Assembly: GCF_007678255.1 (NCBI RefSeq)
Contig: NZ_VEED01000001.1
Coordinates: 186,001 to 250,000, forward strand
Length of the DNA: 64,000 bases
Direction of reading: 5' to 3'
Source of the DNA: Bacillus sp. X1(2014)
GTDB taxonomy: Bacteria > Bacillota > Bacilli > Bacillales_B > DSM-18226
Both the position numbers and the translations under genes were made by a program. The number at the start of each line of letters is the position of its first letter. Positions within the stretch are counted from its first letter, which is position 1. This document shows, one piece after another, positions 15,611 through 23,651 of this stretch. The notes under the pieces were generated by a model. The model was not told the DNA's origin, did no database searches, and saw nothing but the letters and a program-made list of their open reading frames with translations.

Positions 15611-17500
15611 TCATTCCTTTTCCGCAAGTTCGGCCAAGTATGACCAGCGCTCGATTAAATGCTCAAGTTTCTCGTTCAATTCAGTTTCTTGCTTCATTAA
15701 GTCTTGTGCCTTTGTAAAATCACTGCCTGTCTTTGCCATTTCTGAAGCTATTTCTTCCAGGCGGGTTTCCGTTGTCTCGATGTCTTCATCAATGGATTCC
15801 CATTCTTTTTTCTCTGAATAGGTCATTCTTTTCTTTTTTTCTTTTTCAATTGGTTTTGTTGGCTTAGCGGTAACAGTGACTGTTTTTTGTGCCTCTAATG
15901 CCGATTCCTTTTCAAGATACTCTGTGTAATTTCCATAGAAGGATTCAATTGCCCCTTCCCCTTGTAGAACGAGAAGCTGCTCAGCCACCTTATCTAAGAA
16001 ATAGCGGTCATGGGAAACTGTAATCACCACTCCTGGAAATTCCTCTAAATAATCTTCGAGAACGGTCAGTGTCTGTGTATCAAGGTCATTTGTAGGTTCG
16101 TCCAATAGAAGCACATTTGGTGCTGTCATTAGTATTTTCAATAAGTATAAACGTCGTTTTTCACCACCCGATAACTTGCGGATTGGTGTACCGTGCGTAA
16201 ATGGCGGAAACAAAAAGCGTTCGAGCATTTGCGCCGCTGAGATTGTTTTACCATCCGAGGTGTTTACAACTTCGGCTGTCTCTTTAATGTATTCAATCAT
16301 CCGCTTATTTTCATCCATGTCTTCACTTTCCTGGGTATAATAAGCGATTTTCACGGTCTGACCCATGATGAATTCCCCTTCATCCAGCGGGATTTGTTTA
16401 GCAAGAATATTTAACAGAGTTGATTTACCGGTCCCATTCTTCCCGATAATCCCCATTCTGTCCCCAGGTTTTACTAACAAATTAAAGTGATTTAGGATTG
16501 TTCTTGAACCGAATCGCTTGGAAGCATCCTTCAGTTCAAATACTTGTTTTCCAAGACGGCTTCCATTTAGAGTAATGTCAAGTTTTTCAGTAGCTGGTTT
16601 TCCGTTAGTAACCTTCTCATCCAGCTCTTCAAATCGTTGAATCCTGGCTTTTTGTTTTGTTGTTCTTGCTTTTGCACCGCGCCGGATCCATTCAAGTTCT
16701 CTTCTGAAAAGATTTTTTCTTTTTTCAAAAGTCGCTGCCTCATTCTCTTCACGAATCGCTTTTGCTTCTAAAAAGGCTGCATAATTGCCTTTATAACTAT
16801 ATATTTGACCGCCATCTAGTTCAAACATCCGATTGGCCACTCGGTCTAAAAAGTAACGGTCGTGAGTGACAAGCAAAATCGAACCACTATATCTGCTTAA
16901 GTAATCTTCCAACCATTTCACTGAATCAAAATCAAGATGGTTAGTTGGTTCATCTAAAATAAGTAAATCAGGTTCAGCAATCAAAACTTGTGCTAATGCG
17001 ACTCGCTTCTTTTGCCCCCCTGACATCTCACCGATTCTTTTTGTAAAATCTTCAATCCCTAATTTCGTTAAAATCGATTTCGCATTTGTGCTTGCATCCC
17101 AGGCATTTAGCGCATCCATCTGCTTTTGCAAACGAAAAAGGTCTTCTTGGATTTTCGTATCATTTGGAGAATTAGTAAGCTCCAGCAATGTTTTTTCATA
17201 GGAACGCATTAGTTTGAGAATTGGGGCTTCACCATGAAAAACCTGTTCTAGCACTGTTTTATCCCCATCTAAATCTGGCTGCTGGTTTAAAAATGTAATT
17301 GAATAATCTTTGCTTGTCATAATTTTGCCTTCGTCCGGCGTATCCAGCTCAGCAATAATTTTTAAAAGTGATGATTTACCAGTCCCATTTACTCCGATTA
17401 ACCCGACACGCTCTTTTTCTCCAATCGTAAAGGAAATAGAGTTAAAGAGTTGTTTTTCCCCATAAGTTTTCGAAACATTTTCAACTGTGAGCATTTTCAT
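15611..17500 (-). CDS. yfmR: ABC-F family ATPase YfmR
   Basis: ABC-F proteins are soluble twin-ATPase factors that act at the ribosomal E site; YfmR helps ribosomes stalled at difficult (proline- and Asp-rich) sequences alongside EF-P. Two cassettes are complete: Walker A GVNGTGKSS (about 36-44) and GKNGTGKST, signatures MSGGQKKR and LSGGEKRR, and DEPTN in both. A basic linker joins them, and the C-terminal coiled coil (from about 550) is the Uup-type arm. ATG 17500 overlaps the ypgQ stop (ATGA) and gives 629 aa. Confidence 0.92.
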   Translation of the reverse strand: MKMLTVENVSKTYGEKQLFNSISFTIGEKERVGLIGVNGTGKSSLLKIIAELDTPDEGKIMTSKDYSITFLNQQPDLDGDKTVLEQVFHGEAPILKLMRSYEKTLLELTNSPNDTKIQEDLFRLQKQMDALNAWDASTNAKSILTKLGIEDFTKRIGEMSGGQKKRVALAQVLIAEPDLLILDEPTNHLDFDSVKWLEDYLSRYSGSILLVTHDRYFLDRVANRMFELDGGQIYSYKGNYAAFLEAKAIREENEAATFEKRKNLFRRELEWIRRGAKARTTKQKARIQRFEELDEKVTNGKPATEKLDITLNGSRLGKQVFELKDASKRFGSRTILNHFNLLVKPGDRMGIIGKNGTGKSTLLNILAKQIPLDEGEFIMGQTVKIAYYTQESEDMDENKRMIEYIKETAEVVNTSDGKTISAAQMLERFLFPPFTHGTPIRKLSGGEKRRLYLLKILMTAPNVLLLDEPTNDLDTQTLTVLEDYLEEFPGVVITVSHDRYFLDKVAEQLLVLQGEGAIESFYGNYTEYLEKESALEAQKTVTVTAKPTKPIEKEKKKRMTYSEKKEWESIDEDIETTETRLEEIASEMAKTGSDFTKAQDLMKQETELNEKLEHLIERWSYLAELAEKE

Positions 17501-18156
17501 ACTTGTCCATCCCATTCTCGGTAAAATTGTTCTAAAAAAGTTACCATCATTTGTTGACGACTCTCTGCCATTTTTCGAGCAGTATCTGTATTTAGTAAGT
17601 CTTTCAATTTAAGCAGTTTTTCATAAAAATGATGAACACTTGTCGATTTCCCTTTTCGATACTCTTCTAAAGTCATTTCATTTCTTACAGAAATGCTTGG
17701 GTCATAGATGGATTGCCCTTTTTTGCCGCCGTAGGCAAACGCCCTCGCAATCCCGATGGCTCCAATCGCATCTAAACGGTCAGCATCCTGAACAATTCTT
17801 GCTTCAATCGTGGACAGTGTTGTCGTTTGTCCACCCTTAAAGGAAATCGTTGCGATAATCTGTTTTATATGTCTTTTATCATGATCTGTCAGTGGAAGGG
17901 TTTGTAAAAAGGATTCCAGTTTTTCTTCCCCTATTTCACTGCTTTCATTGAGCTTTTCATCTGATATGTCATGGAGGAGGGCCGCCATTTCAATAATGAA
18001 AGGATCTCCTGCCGTTTCTTCCTTGCAAATATGTAGGGCATTTCTTCGAACACGATCCACATGAAACCAATCGTGGCCAGTAGCATCTTCCCCTAATTCG
18101 TTGCGGACATAATTTTCTGTTTGTTCTATCACTTGGTTTTTCATTTTCCCGAACAC
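17497..18156 (-). CDS. ypgQ: HD-domain nucleotide pyrophosphohydrolase-like protein YpgQ
   Basis: A 219-aa HD-superfamily metal-dependent hydrolase. The metal ligands are visible: His32 in DWFHVDRV, the His-Asp pair in ALLHDISDE (62-63), and the C-terminal Asp of VQDADRLDAIGAIG. B. subtilis YpgQ has been studied as a Mn-dependent pyrophosphohydrolase acting on nucleotides. I take GTG 18156 after AAGGGTG; ATG 18144 is the alternative and would give 215 aa. It is translationally coupled to yfmR. Confidence 0.87.
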   Translation of the reverse strand: MFGKMKNQVIEQTENYVRNELGEDATGHDWFHVDRVRRNALHICKEETAGDPFIIEMAALLHDISDEKLNESSEIGEEKLESFLQTLPLTDHDKRHIKQIIATISFKGGQTTTLSTIEARIVQDADRLDAIGAIGIARAFAYGGKKGQSIYDPSISVRNEMTLEEYRKGKSTSVHHFYEKLLKLKDLLNTDTARKMAESRQQMMVTFLEQFYREWDGQV

Positions 18157-18189
18157 CCACTTTCACCCTTGCTATTTTATCATGAAAAA

Positions 18190-18224
18190 CAAATAAAAAA
18201 TAACCCCGAAGAATCGGGATTATT
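18190..18224 (-). terminator. Terminator overlapping the stop of the SASP-like gene
   Basis: An 11-bp stem (AATAACCCCGA / TCGGGATTATT, one G-U pair) with a 4-base loop is followed on the minus strand by TTTTATTTG. The 3' side of the gene's stop codon is part of the stem. Confidence 0.8.
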
Positions 18225-18375
18225 TTTTATTTGCCTGACGTCCACTTTTTTTCTGACTTTGCGATTTGGTATTACCAATCTGAAATTCACTGCCGAGTTC
18301 GATATCATTTCGTTTGTCTTGTTTTTCAATTTGCTCTCTCGTTTGGTTCGCATTTTGTTTACCCTGCTTACTAAT
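18220..18375 (-). CDS. Gamma-type SASP-like small spore protein, possible ATT start
   Basis: A 51-aa, Gln/Lys/Asn-rich, hydrophobic-poor protein. It shows the SASP-gamma pattern: a NANQTREQIEKQ helix followed by ELGSEFQIGNTKSQ, comparable to the FGTEFASETNAQ unit, but present once. A good SD (AGAGGAAG, 18383-18390) lies seven bases before ATT 18375. An in-frame ATG at 18393 is open too but has no SD, lies upstream of the purine box and would add a cysteine. A CATACTA -10 for forespore sigma-G is at 18413-18419. Presumed role: amino-acid store of the dormant spore. Confidence 0.65.
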   Translation of the reverse strand: MSKQGKQNANQTREQIEKQDKRNDIELGSEFQIGNTKSQSQKKSGRQANKK

Positions 18376-18412
18376 TGTGCATCTTCCTCTCATTTAAAAT
18401 TGAATGCAAAAT

Positions 18413-18419
18413 TAGTATG
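18413..18419 (-). promoter_or_regulatory. Sigma-G-type -10 element for the SASP-like gene
   Basis: CATACTA on the minus strand matches the sigma-G -10 consensus exactly. A TGAAATA-like -35 lies about 18-20 bases upstream inside the 3' end of the degV gene. The position predicts a leader of about 30 bases that still contains the SD. Confidence 0.5.
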
Positions 18420-18436
18420 CTCCGTTCAAGAAAAAG

Positions 18437-19285
18437 TTATTTCAATCCATTGTGCCAGCTAATCCCAAGCGTATTTTCACCTGCATGTACGCCAATCACT
18501 GCACCTAAGGGACAACAAACTATCTTTAAATCAGGAAATTCCTTGCTGATTTCATTTTCCCAATTGGTCGCCTGTTCCTCATGCAATCCATATAAAATAT
18601 ATACTTCTTTAAAGTGATGCTGCTCGTAGGATGATCGTAAATAATCCAATATTCTTTCTTTCGCCTTTTTCTCACTTCTTGCTTTTTCTTTTACATTCAA
18701 TGCCCCGTCTACGATGGATATAATCGGTTTAACATTAAGCATACTGCCGAGAAAGAATTTCAAGCCTGACATTCTGCCACTTCGGTGGAGTTGTTCTAAA
18801 CTTCCCACAAGGACATAAGTCTCGTTCGTTTTCTTTATCCTTTCAAGTTGGTCGATTACCGATTCGAGACTAGCACCAGCCTCTAGCAAAGCTATTCCCT
18901 CTTTAAGCAAGGCCGTTAGCGGATAAGTAAGAATGGTAGAATCAAACGTGGTAACCGGAATATCAACCAATTTTGCTGCCTGCTCACTTGAAGATACCGT
19001 ACCACTTAACTTTCCTGATAAAAGTACAGCAACCACTTGGTCATAATCCTCTGACAATTTTTCGTATAGCGCTTGAAATGCCCCGATAGAGGGCTGTGAT
19101 GTTTTTGGAGGATTTTTAAGCTGCTTTAGTCGATCAAATAATTGAGCAGATGTTAAGTCAATCCCATCTGAATATTCCTCGCCATCAAGTAAAATTGTTA
19201 ACGGTATAGTATATAAATCCGGATGATTTCTTAATTCTTCATCTAAATAGGCCGTACTATCTGTAACCCATGCCGTTTTGATCAA
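18437..19285 (-). CDS. DegV-family fatty-acid-binding protein
   Basis: DegV/FakB proteins bind a free fatty acid and present it to the FakA kinase for phospholipid synthesis. The marks are AWVTDSTAYL at the N-terminus, the TSQPSIGAF loop, VAVLLSGKLSGTVSS, and the LHRSGRMSGL segment. TTG 19285 is six bases behind GGGGAG and gives 282 aa; ATG two codons upstream abuts the SD with no spacing. Bacillus genomes hold several DegV paralogues and I cannot assign one. Confidence 0.87.
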   Translation of the reverse strand: MIKTAWVTDSTAYLDEELRNHPDLYTIPLTILLDGEEYSDGIDLTSAQLFDRLKQLKNPPKTSQPSIGAFQALYEKLSEDYDQVVAVLLSGKLSGTVSSSEQAAKLVDIPVTTFDSTILTYPLTALLKEGIALLEAGASLESVIDQLERIKKTNETYVLVGSLEQLHRSGRMSGLKFFLGSMLNVKPIISIVDGALNVKEKARSEKKAKERILDYLRSSYEQHHFKEVYILYGLHEEQATNWENEISKEFPDLKIVCCPLGAVIGVHAGENTLGISWHNGLK

Positions 19286-19371
19286 CTTCATCTCCCCTTT
19301 TAATAATTTTGAACTAGTATGTAAATTAATCGTACATAAAAATTAGAATATTGTAAATATTATAAGAACAA

Positions 19372-19407
19372 TAATAAAACCAGCCTTCATTAAGAAAAGC
19401 TGGTTTT
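19372..19407 (-). terminator. Terminator after the 173-aa gene
   Basis: AAAACCAGC pairs perfectly with GCTGGTTTT (9 bp, 14-base loop), with ATTATTG following on the minus strand. It ends the fhs transcript unit. Confidence 0.75.
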
Positions 19408-19413
19408 GGATTT

Positions 19414-19935
19414 TTAACTGATTTCCTCGTTTAGTTTCTTTAGCGTTGTGATGATAAACTCCGTCATTTCGACTAGGTCCTCGATTTGGTCTTCATGAAT
19501 CAGCCGGTCAAATTCAATCTTTATTATAAGAGCTTGCGTTGGATCAATGCTTAACGGATCATAGAGTACTCTTTGAGTTATTGGTCTGGTCGGCCCCCAA
19601 ATATCCTCTAGGAGGGCTTTTAGTGCCGTAAAATCCATGTCCAATTCATCTTTGGCTGTTTGAAATTGCAGACTTAATATACATCCTGCCTGCTCCTCTG
19701 ATTGTAAGGATGGTAAAAGCTCCGCGGCTAAATTAACAAGTCCTGATTGCAGTTCGATTGTCGCCGTTACCTTTTTTTCGGGTAACTGGAACGAAATGTC
19801 AAATGTTCGTGACATTTTAGCCATATTAACGGAATCGTTTCGATCGGTAATTACGATCTCTCCACTAATATCCAGATCATAAAGAGCCCCCTCAATCACT
19901 ACTTTCATATTATCAAATGCGGTTGGATCAAACAT
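19414..19935 (-). CDS. Hypothetical protein following fhs
   Basis: A 173-aa acidic soluble protein that I do not recognise. No signal peptide, membrane segment or metal motif is visible. The first half is beta-rich with alternating hydrophobics (EIVITDRNDSVNMAKM, FDISFQLPEKKVTATIEL); the end is helical and charged (EDQIEDLVEMTEFIITTLKKLNEE). It has a good SD (AGAGGAGAG) and starts 19 bases after the fhs stop, so it is likely co-transcribed with that gene. This linkage is the only hint to function. Confidence 0.7.
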   Translation of the reverse strand: MFDPTAFDNMKVVIEGALYDLDISGEIVITDRNDSVNMAKMSRTFDISFQLPEKKVTATIELQSGLVNLAAELLPSLQSEEQAGCILSLQFQTAKDELDMDFTALKALLEDIWGPTRPITQRVLYDPLSIDPTQALIIKIEFDRLIHEDQIEDLVEMTEFIITTLKKLNEEIS

Positions 19936-19953
19936 AAACTTTCGACTCTCCTC

Positions 19954-21642
19954 TTAGAATAGCCCAATTGCATTCCCGTTTTCATCGACATCCATATTTA
20001 AGGCAGCCGGTTTTTTTGGTAATCCCGGCATCGTCATGACATCTCCTGTTAAGGCGACAATAAATCCAGCCCCGATTGATGGTTTAAATTCCCTGACTGT
20101 CACACTGAAATCCGAAGGTCTGCCTAACTTTGATGGATCATCAGATAAAGAGTACTGGGATTTCGCCATACAAACGGCCAAATTTGACCAGCCAAACTTT
20201 TCAAAATCAATTAATTGTTTTTTTGCTTTTGATGAAAATTCAACTTCGTTTCCACCATAAACTTTTTGAACAATTGTCCGAACTTTCTTTTCAATCGAAT
20301 CAGATAAGTCATATAGCGGCTTAAAATGGTTTTCTTCCTTGCCCATTACAGCTAACAGTGTATTAGCAAGATCGATGCCGCCAGCTCCACCCTTTTCCCA
20401 GACTTCGGTTAAGGCAACGGGCACATTTTCTCTTTGGCACCATTCAAGTAAGGTGTCTACTTCCTGTTTGGTATCGGTGATGAATTTGTTAACAGCCACA
20501 ACTACTGGTAATCCAAAGCTCTGAATGGTTTCAATATGTTTCTTTAGATTTGCAAAGCCAAGCGTTAATGATGGAATATTTTCATTAGCTAACTCACTTT
20601 TCACTACACCGCCATGCATTTTTAAGGCACGAATCGTTGCAACAATAACAACAGCCTCCGGTTTAATACCTGCACTTCTCGATTTTATATGTAAAAATTT
20701 TTCTGCACCCAAATCAGCACCAAACCCTGCTTCTGTAATAACATAATCCGCTAATTTAGCTGCTGTAGTTGTAGCAATTACACTGTTACATCCATGGGCA
20801 ATATTTGCAAATGGACCGCCATGAATTAGGGCTGGTGTATGTTCAATTGTTTGTACAAGGTTGGGTTTAACCGCATCTTTTAACAATAACGTTAAAGCAC
20901 CTTCCACCCCTAGGTCCCCAACAGTCACTGGATTCTTATCATAATTATAAGCTACAACCATCCGTGATAATCGTAATTTTAAATCTCCTAAGTCTGTGGC
21001 TAAACATAGAACCGCCATAATTTCTGATGCGACCGTAATATCAAAACCATCTTCCCGCGGCACCCCTTGTAACGGGCCGCCAAGACCGATAATTACTTTT
21101 CTTAAAGCTCTGTCATTTAAATCTACTGCCCGTTTCCAGACAATTCTGCGTTGATCAATGTTAAGTTCGTTACCCTGTTGGAGATGATTATCGATTAATG
21201 CTGCGAGTGCATTGTTTGCAGTCGTTATCGCGTGAAGATCTCCAGTAAAGTGTAGATTGATATCTTCCATTGGCAGGACTTGTGAGTACCCGCCACCAGT
21301 CGCTCCGCCTTTAATACCCATAGTAGGGCCTAGGGAAGGCTCTCTTATAGCAATCATTGTTTTTTTACCAAGTTGATTGAAAGCATCGGCCAGTCCAACC
21401 GTCACGGTTGACTTTCCTTCGCCAGCCGGTGTTGGATTAATGGAAGTGACAAGAATTATTTTCCCACTTTCCTTTGTTTTCAGTTTAGAAAGAGCTTCGT
21501 TTGAAATTTTGGCCTTGTATTTACCAAAGAGCTCTAAATCATCCGCTTCCAGACCAATTTTTTCTGCTATTTCAACAATTGGTCTCATCTCTGAATCTTG
21601 TGCAATTTCAATGTCTGATTTCACTATTGTTTTTAATACCAC
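19954..21642 (-). CDS. fhs: Formate-tetrahydrofolate ligase
   Basis: It makes 10-formyl-tetrahydrofolate from formate, THF and ATP, feeding purine and formyl-Met synthesis. The sequence is nearly colinear with other Bacillus Fhs: [11 protein letters not shown] (ATP site), [43 protein letters not shown], and the [11 protein letters not shown]-terminus. GTG 21642, five bases after GGGGGA, gives 562 aa, close to the usual length; an ATG five codons upstream is possible. Together with thyA and dfrA this makes three one-carbon genes in the window, though not in one operon. Confidence 0.95.
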   Translation of the reverse strand: MVLKTIVKSDIEIAQDSEMRPIVEIAEKIGLEADDLELFGKYKAKISNEALSKLKTKESGKIILVTSINPTPAGEGKSTVTVGLADAFNQLGKKTMIAIREPSLGPTMGIKGGATGGGYSQVLPMEDINLHFTGDLHAITTANNALAALIDNHLQQGNELNIDQRRIVWKRAVDLNDRALRKVIIGLGGPLQGVPREDGFDITVASEIMAVLCLATDLGDLKLRLSRMVVAYNYDKNPVTVGDLGVEGALTLLLKDAVKPNLVQTIEHTPALIHGGPFANIAHGCNSVIATTTAAKLADYVITEAGFGADLGAEKFLHIKSRSAGIKPEAVVIVATIRALKMHGGVVKSELANENIPSLTLGFANLKKHIETIQSFGLPVVVAVNKFITDTKQEVDTLLEWCQRENVPVALTEVWEKGGAGGIDLANTLLAVMGKEENHFKPLYDLSDSIEKKVRTIVQKVYGGNEVEFSSKAKKQLIDFEKFGWSNLAVCMAKSQYSLSDDPSKLGRPSDFSVTVREFKPSIGAGFIVALTGDVMTMPGLPKKPAALNMDVDENGNAIGLF

Positions 21643-21795
21643 CTTTATCCCCCGCATTCAGCATTAGAATTGACCTACGGTTTCATTGTATCAAAAAAGC
21701 GCTTTCAATCCGATTGTTAATTATGAACAAATTATTATCTTTTCTGAATTTAGAATAATGTTTATAATATAAATATTAAATATTATAAATATTCA

Positions 21796-21826
21796 TTGAC
21801 TTCATGTCGTATGTAGTAGTTATATT
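21796..21826 (+). promoter_or_regulatory. Possible promoter of metA
   Basis: TTGACT (21796) and TATATT (21821) are separated by 19 bp, longer than ideal. About 50 bp of leader follow. I found no SAM riboswitch (S-box) or T-box in the 240-bp gap, though met genes often have one. AT-rich near-repeats (ATATTAAATATTATAAATATT) lie just before the -35. Confidence 0.35.
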
Positions 21827-21883
21827 AATGGATGTAGTATTTAGATAAACGCATGAAATTAAACCAGAAAAGGGGATGGTCAC

Positions 21884-22792
21884 TTGCCAATTAACATTCC
21901 AAAACTTCTTCCAGCAAGGGAAATTCTTGAAACAGAAAATATCTTCATCATGGACAATGAACGTGCAATTGCTCAGGACATCAGACCGTTAAATATACTC
22001 ATTCTGAATTTAATGCCTGAAAAAGAAAGAGCAGAAACACAGCTTTTACGATTATTAGGGAACTCGCCCTTACAAGTAAATGTTAATTTTTTAAAAACGA
22101 ATTCATATGAATCTACCCATACGAGTAAACAGCATCTCGAACAGTTTTACACAACATTTTCACAAGTGAAGAACCTGAAATTTGACGGGATGATTATTAC
22201 TGGTGCTCCGGTGGAGCTGTTAGAATTTGATCAAGTGAAATATTGGTCAGAGTTAACAGAAATAATGGATTGGGCCAATGATAATGTCACTTCGACACTA
22301 CATATTTGTTGGGGAGCCCAAGCTGCACTACACTATCATTACGGAATTGGTAAATTTGAATTACAGAGAAAATGCTCCGGAATTTATGCCCACCGGATTT
22401 TTGAACAAAATGATATTTTGCTTCGTGGTTTTGATGATCAGTTTTACGCTCCGCATTCCCGTTATACAGATGTTTCGATCGAAGCGATTAAAAAGAATAC
22501 AGACTTAAAATTATTAGCTGCCTCAGATGATGCTGGAGCCTTATTAATTGCATCTCGCGACAGAAAGCATGTCATGATTACCGGTCATTTAGAATATGAA
22601 TCAGATTCGCTGGCACAGGAATACGAAAGGGATGTGAATAAGGGCCTTGAAATCCATATTCCCGAAAACTACTTCCCAAATAATGATCCAACCCAACCGC
22701 CAATAAATCGCTGGCGGTCCCATGGCCACTTATTCTTTTCAAACTGGCTCAATTATTATGTCTACCAAGAAACTCCTTTTTTTTGGAGTTAG
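21884..22792 (+). CDS. metA: Homoserine O-acetyltransferase (MetA family)
   Basis: First committed step of methionine synthesis: homoserine is acylated at its hydroxyl. The 302-aa protein begins at TTG 21884, behind AAAAGGGGATGG. The glutamine-amidotransferase-like core is complete: [21 protein letters not shown], catalytic Cys142 in HICWGAQAA, and the ITGHLEYE His/Glu motif. Residue 111 is Glu, which in this family marks use of acetyl-CoA rather than succinyl-CoA, so acetyltransferase is the better name. It is transcribed alone, divergent from fhs. Confidence 0.95.
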   Translation: MPINIPKLLPAREILETENIFIMDNERAIAQDIRPLNILILNLMPEKERAETQLLRLLGNSPLQVNVNFLKTNSYESTHTSKQHLEQFYTTFSQVKNLKFDGMIITGAPVELLEFDQVKYWSELTEIMDWANDNVTSTLHICWGAQAALHYHYGIGKFELQRKCSGIYAHRIFEQNDILLRGFDDQFYAPHSRYTDVSIEAIKKNTDLKLLAASDDAGALLIASRDRKHVMITGHLEYESDSLAQEYERDVNKGLEIHIPENYFPNNDPTQPPINRWRSHGHLFFSNWLNYYVYQETPFFWS

Positions 22793-22795
22793 CAG

Positions 22796-22828
22796 AAAGC
22801 ATCGGAAAATAACTTCCGATGCTTTTTT
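22796..22828 (+). terminator. Terminator of metA
   Basis: AAGCATCGGAA pairs with TTCCGATGCTT (6-base loop) and is followed by TTTT, starting a few bases after the metA stop. Confidence 0.92.
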
Positions 22829-22906
22829 AAGTTTATTTTTTGTAAAAATAGAAAGAATATAGAGAACGTAAGAGGATTCAAAAAAAATCTAAAAGGGGGA
22901 GTTTAA

Positions 22907-23119
22907 ATGGAATCAATCGTCGCACTTCATCGCAATTACTTTGGTGAAATTATTAACTTCGTTACTTCCGAGGGAAGAATTATCTCGTATCGAAAGGCGT
23001 TACAAGAGGCTGAAGACGGTCTAATCCAAGGGGTTCAGGCGATAGAGGAAGAACATGGGAAAATGTCTTTAATACCAGAAAGCAGCCAATCTTTTGACCA
23101 GTTCCCAGATTTATATTAA
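22907..23119 (+). CDS. DUF3892-like small conserved protein
   Basis: A 70-aa cytosolic protein (ATG after AAAAGGGGGAG). The pattern I..FVTSEGRIISYRKALQEAEDGLIQGVQ resembles the DUF3892 family, short Firmicutes proteins of unknown function that follow the same order of a strand pair and a helix ending in a Gly-Val turn. It stands alone between two terminators, after metA and convergent with mntR. The family assignment is by eye. Confidence 0.7.
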   Translation: MESIVALHRNYFGEIINFVTSEGRIISYRKALQEAEDGLIQGVQAIEEEHGKMSLIPESSQSFDQFPDLY

Positions 23120-23155
23120 AAGCACCTAGCTTTACATTTGCTAGGTGCTTTCTTC
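23117..23155. terminator. Bidirectional terminator between the DUF3892-like gene and mntR
   Basis: A perfect 10-bp stem (AGCACCTAGC / GCTAGGTGCT) with a 9-base loop. T-rich runs follow on the plus side and TTTTAATATA on the minus side, so it can serve both convergent genes. Confidence 0.85.
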
Positions 23156-23158
23156 TTA

Positions 23159-23581
23159 TTATTCATTTTCATTCTGCTTTTGAATTTCATTTAATGCTTC
23201 AATTCGCTTTTGATCCTCTTCAAAAAACTGAACAAGGTCACCAATTCGATCGATGGAATCCCAACTTAAATGGTGCTCAATCCCTTCAACATCGTTATAA
23301 ATATTTTCATCTTTTACACCGATGATTTTTAGGAATTGCTCTAGCAAATCATGTCTAAAGACAAGGCGTTTACCAATCTTTTTACCCTTTGTTGTTAACA
23401 CGAGACCTCTATATTTTTCATAAACTAAGTACTCATCTTTATCAAGCTTTTGCACCATTTTCGTTACTGAGGAGGGATGTACAGACAGCGCTTCGGCAAT
23501 ATCTGAGACCCGAGCGTATCCTTTTTCTTCGATCAATATATATATTTGTTCAATATAATCTTCCATACTTGGTGTTGGCAT
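23159..23581 (-). CDS. mntR: Manganese-responsive transcriptional regulator MntR
   Basis: A DtxR-family repressor that shuts off Mn uptake and turns on Mn efflux when Mn is plentiful. The N-terminal winged helix ([23 protein letters not shown]) binds DNA. All metal ligands known from B. subtilis MntR are at the same positions: Asp8, Glu11, His77, Glu99, Glu102 and His103. The 140-aa length lacks the SH3 domain of longer DtxR proteins, as expected for MntR. No mntH or mntABC is in the window. Confidence 0.95.
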   Translation of the reverse strand: MPTPSMEDYIEQIYILIEEKGYARVSDIAEALSVHPSSVTKMVQKLDKDEYLVYEKYRGLVLTTKGKKIGKRLVFRHDLLEQFLKIIGVKDENIYNDVEGIEHHLSWDSIDRIGDLVQFFEEDQKRIEALNEIQKQNENE

Positions 23582-23651
23582 CCCTTACCCTCCAAAAAAA
23601 TTACTCAACTAAAAGTGTACTATAATAAAAAAATAGTGACAAGGAACTTTA

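Noticed and set aside
21643..21883. SAM riboswitch or T-box before metA
   Set aside because: None of the conserved S-box or T-box core sequences is present in the gap.
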